NCBI GenBank assembly: GCA_017643325.1
Contig: JAEPNS010000016.1
Coordinates: 13,165 to 19,601, forward strand
Length of the DNA: 6,437 bases
Source: Alphaproteobacteria bacterium
Lineage (GTDB): Bacteria; Pseudomonadota; Alphaproteobacteria; UBA6615
Direction: 5' to 3'
The position numbers were made by a program, and so were the translations under genes. Positions 5,247-6,437 of the stretch are shown here, piece by piece; position 1 is the stretch's first letter, and each line of letters starts with the position of its first letter. Below the pieces are notes generated by a model. The model was not told the DNA's origin. It ran no database searches and was given only the letters and a program-made list of their open reading frames with translations.

Positions 5247-5939
5247 ATGACCGGGCATATCGGCATCGTCGCCTGCTCCGCCGAGGGGGCGGCGCTGTGC
5301 TACCGCACGATCTGCACCGAGGCGCCGCAGCGCATGGGCACCTATGCGCATCCCGAGGTGACGGTGCATACGCCCTCGCTGGCGCGCTACGCGGCCTGCC
5401 TCGACGCCGGCCACTGGGACGGCGTCGCCGAGCTGATGCTCGAATCCGCTGAAGCCCTCTCGCGCGCGGGGGCCGACTTCCTGATCTGCCCGGACAACAC
5501 CATCCACAACGCGCTCGACCGGGTGATCCCGCGCTCGCCCCTGCCCTGGCTGCACATTGCCGAGGTGGTGGCGCGCGAGGCGCGCGCGAAGGGGTTCGGG
5601 CGGCCAGGGATCACCGGCACGAGCTGGCTGGTCGAAAGCGAGGTCTACCCGGCCGCGCTGGAGGCCGTGGGGCTGGACTGGGAGCGCCCGGGCGCAGAGG
5701 ACCGGGCGGAACTCAGCCGGATCATCATGGACGAGCTCGTCTGCGGGGTTTTCGGGAAGACCTCGACGGCGCGGCTCCTGCGGATCATCGAGCGGCTGGA
5801 AAAGGCCGGCTGCGATTCCGTGATCCTCGGCTGCACCGAACTGCCGCTGGTGATCGACGACGAAAACTCCTCGCTCCCGACGCTCGATTCCACCCGTCTG
5901 CTGGCGCGGGCGGCTATCGCGCGCGCGGTCAGCGGCTGA
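5247..5939 (+). CDS. Aspartate/glutamate racemase family protein
   Basis: This 230-residue protein belongs to the cofactor-independent two-cysteine racemase superfamily (aspartate, glutamate and hydantoin racemases, maleate isomerase), typically 220-260 residues. The two catalytic cysteines appear present: Cys81 in ICPDNTIHNA and Cys196 in LGCTELPL. The amino end IGIVACSAEGAALCYRTIC resembles the family's first phosphate/carboxylate-binding strand, and the ESEVYPAALEAVGL region is also typical. It would act in the cytoplasm to interconvert amino-acid enantiomers; the substrate cannot be told from sequence. The start ATG has AGG 6 nt upstream; the upstream ATG at 5233 is out of frame. It follows the rhodanese gene after 24 bp, and its last 11 bp overlap the end of the convergent hydrolase gene, leaving no room for a terminator between them. 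Confidence 0.88.
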   Translation: MTGHIGIVACSAEGAALCYRTICTEAPQRMGTYAHPEVTVHTPSLARYAACLDAGHWDGVAELMLESAEALSRAGADFLICPDNTIHNALDRVIPRSPLPWLHIAEVVAREARAKGFGRPGITGTSWLVESEVYPAALEAVGLDWERPGAEDRAELSRIIMDELVCGVFGKTSTARLLRIIERLEKAGCDSVILGCTELPLVIDDENSSLPTLDSTRLLARAAIARAVSG

Positions 5940-6437
5940 GGATATCGCGGATCAGGGCGTTGAAGGCCTCGGGCGCCTCATAGGGCACCCAGTGACCGGT
6001 GCCGGGCACGATCTCGAAGCGTGCAGCGGGATGGTGCTCCGCCACATGCGCCCGCACGCCATCCAGGCTCGGGTGCAGGGTCGGGTCGTGCTCGCCGAAG
6101 ATGAAGTTGAGCTCGCACGACGTTCCGACGAGGTCGTGGGCGACGGGATGCCGGGCCGCGATCCCGCGCGAGCGCAGGCGCACGTCGGCCATGTTCTGCA
6201 TGTGCAGCGTCATCGCCAGCTCGTCGAGCACGGCGGGGTCGTGGACCATCAGCTTTTCGAGGTTGTGCCGGTAAAGACGCTCGGCTTCTTCGGGCGCCGC
6301 GTCCGGGGGCACGGCGCGCAGGTCGTTCGCCTTGCCGCCCCTGGTCAGCCCGAGGATCGGCGTGCCGACGATCGTCAGGCTTTGCAGGCGCGCGCCCTGG
6401 GTCTGCGCGATCAGGCCGGAGATCACGCCGCCGAAGG
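5929..6437 (-). CDS. Alpha/beta hydrolase, C-terminal part (cut by right window edge)
   Basis: About 169 codons are visible. The frame is open to the edge and has no true start here; the GTG at 6426 is internal. The first visible residues are FGG, preceded by a codon ending in CC. This is the expected place of a G-x-S-F-G-G nucleophile elbow, so the cut falls on or next to the catalytic serine. Downstream, the acid residue is probably the Asp in FIFGEHDPTLHP and the base the His in VPGTGHWVPYEAPEAFN, both in the usual order and spacing. The region between them, rich in Ala, Glu and Leu, would form the cap. The substrate is unknown; esterase, lipase-like or C-C hydrolase activities are all possible. 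The gene ends inside the end of the convergent racemase gene. Confidence 0.88.
   Translation of the reverse strand, partial: FGGVISGLIAQTQGARLQSLTIVGTPILGLTRGGKANDLRAVPPDAAPEEAERLYRHNLEKLMVHDPAVLDELAMTLHMQNMADVRLRSRGIAARHPVAHDLVGTSCELNFIFGEHDPTLHPSLDGVRAHVAEHHPAARFEIVPGTGHWVPYEAPEAFNALIRDILSR

Noticed and set aside
1..6437. tRNA, rRNA, transposase or phage genes
   Set aside because: No cloverleaf, rRNA motif, integrase or transposase sequence was seen on either strand. The only mobile-like DNA is the short palindromic repeats.

Overview
This high-GC window carries genes typical of an alphaproteobacterium. Support comes from a malate synthase G, an isocitrate lyase paired with a RamB/ScfR-type regulator, and two families of short palindromic repeats common between alphaproteobacterial genes. 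One family has the core CTGAGCTTGTCGAAG. The other reads as 'MAGLVPAIH' when translated. The genus cannot be fixed from the sequence alone.

Layout. Positions 1-473 (minus) hold the N-terminal part of isocitrate lyase (aceA), which runs off the left edge. Positions 474-669 are an AT-richer divergent control region with several TTTGCAAA/TGTAAA-type candidate operator elements. Positions 670-2133 (plus) encode an XRE helix-turn-helix regulator of the RamB/PrpR/ScfR short-chain acyl family. Positions 2134-2440 contain no gene but are dense in structure: two inverted pairs of palindromic repeat units, a small hairpin, and a 17-bp direct repeat that copies the 3' end of the next gene. Positions 2441-4612 (minus) hold a complete malate synthase G (glcB). 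Positions 4613-4805 are a second divergent intergenic region. Positions 4806-5222 (plus) encode a single-domain rhodanese, followed 24 bp later by an aspartate/glutamate-racemase-family gene (5247-5939, plus). The racemase overlaps the end of a convergent alpha/beta hydrolase (5929 to the right edge, minus) by 11 bp. That hydrolase is cut by the window edge at its expected nucleophile elbow.

How the genes work together. Isocitrate lyase splits isocitrate into succinate and glyoxylate, and malate synthase condenses glyoxylate with acetyl-CoA to malate. Together they form the glyoxylate shunt, used for growth on acetate, fatty acids and other C2 sources. The regulator between them belongs to a family known to control this type of metabolism, so the left two thirds of the window is a compact glyoxylate-shunt locus with its own regulator. 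The rhodanese-racemase pair is probably co-transcribed, but its job is unknown, and nothing ties it or the hydrolase to the shunt beyond proximity.

I found no exotic or clearly undescribed system. The most interesting signals are the operator architecture between aceA and the regulator, the repeat pair whose only differences are compensatory base-pair swaps, and the duplicated glcB 3' end around a repeat-bearing segment.
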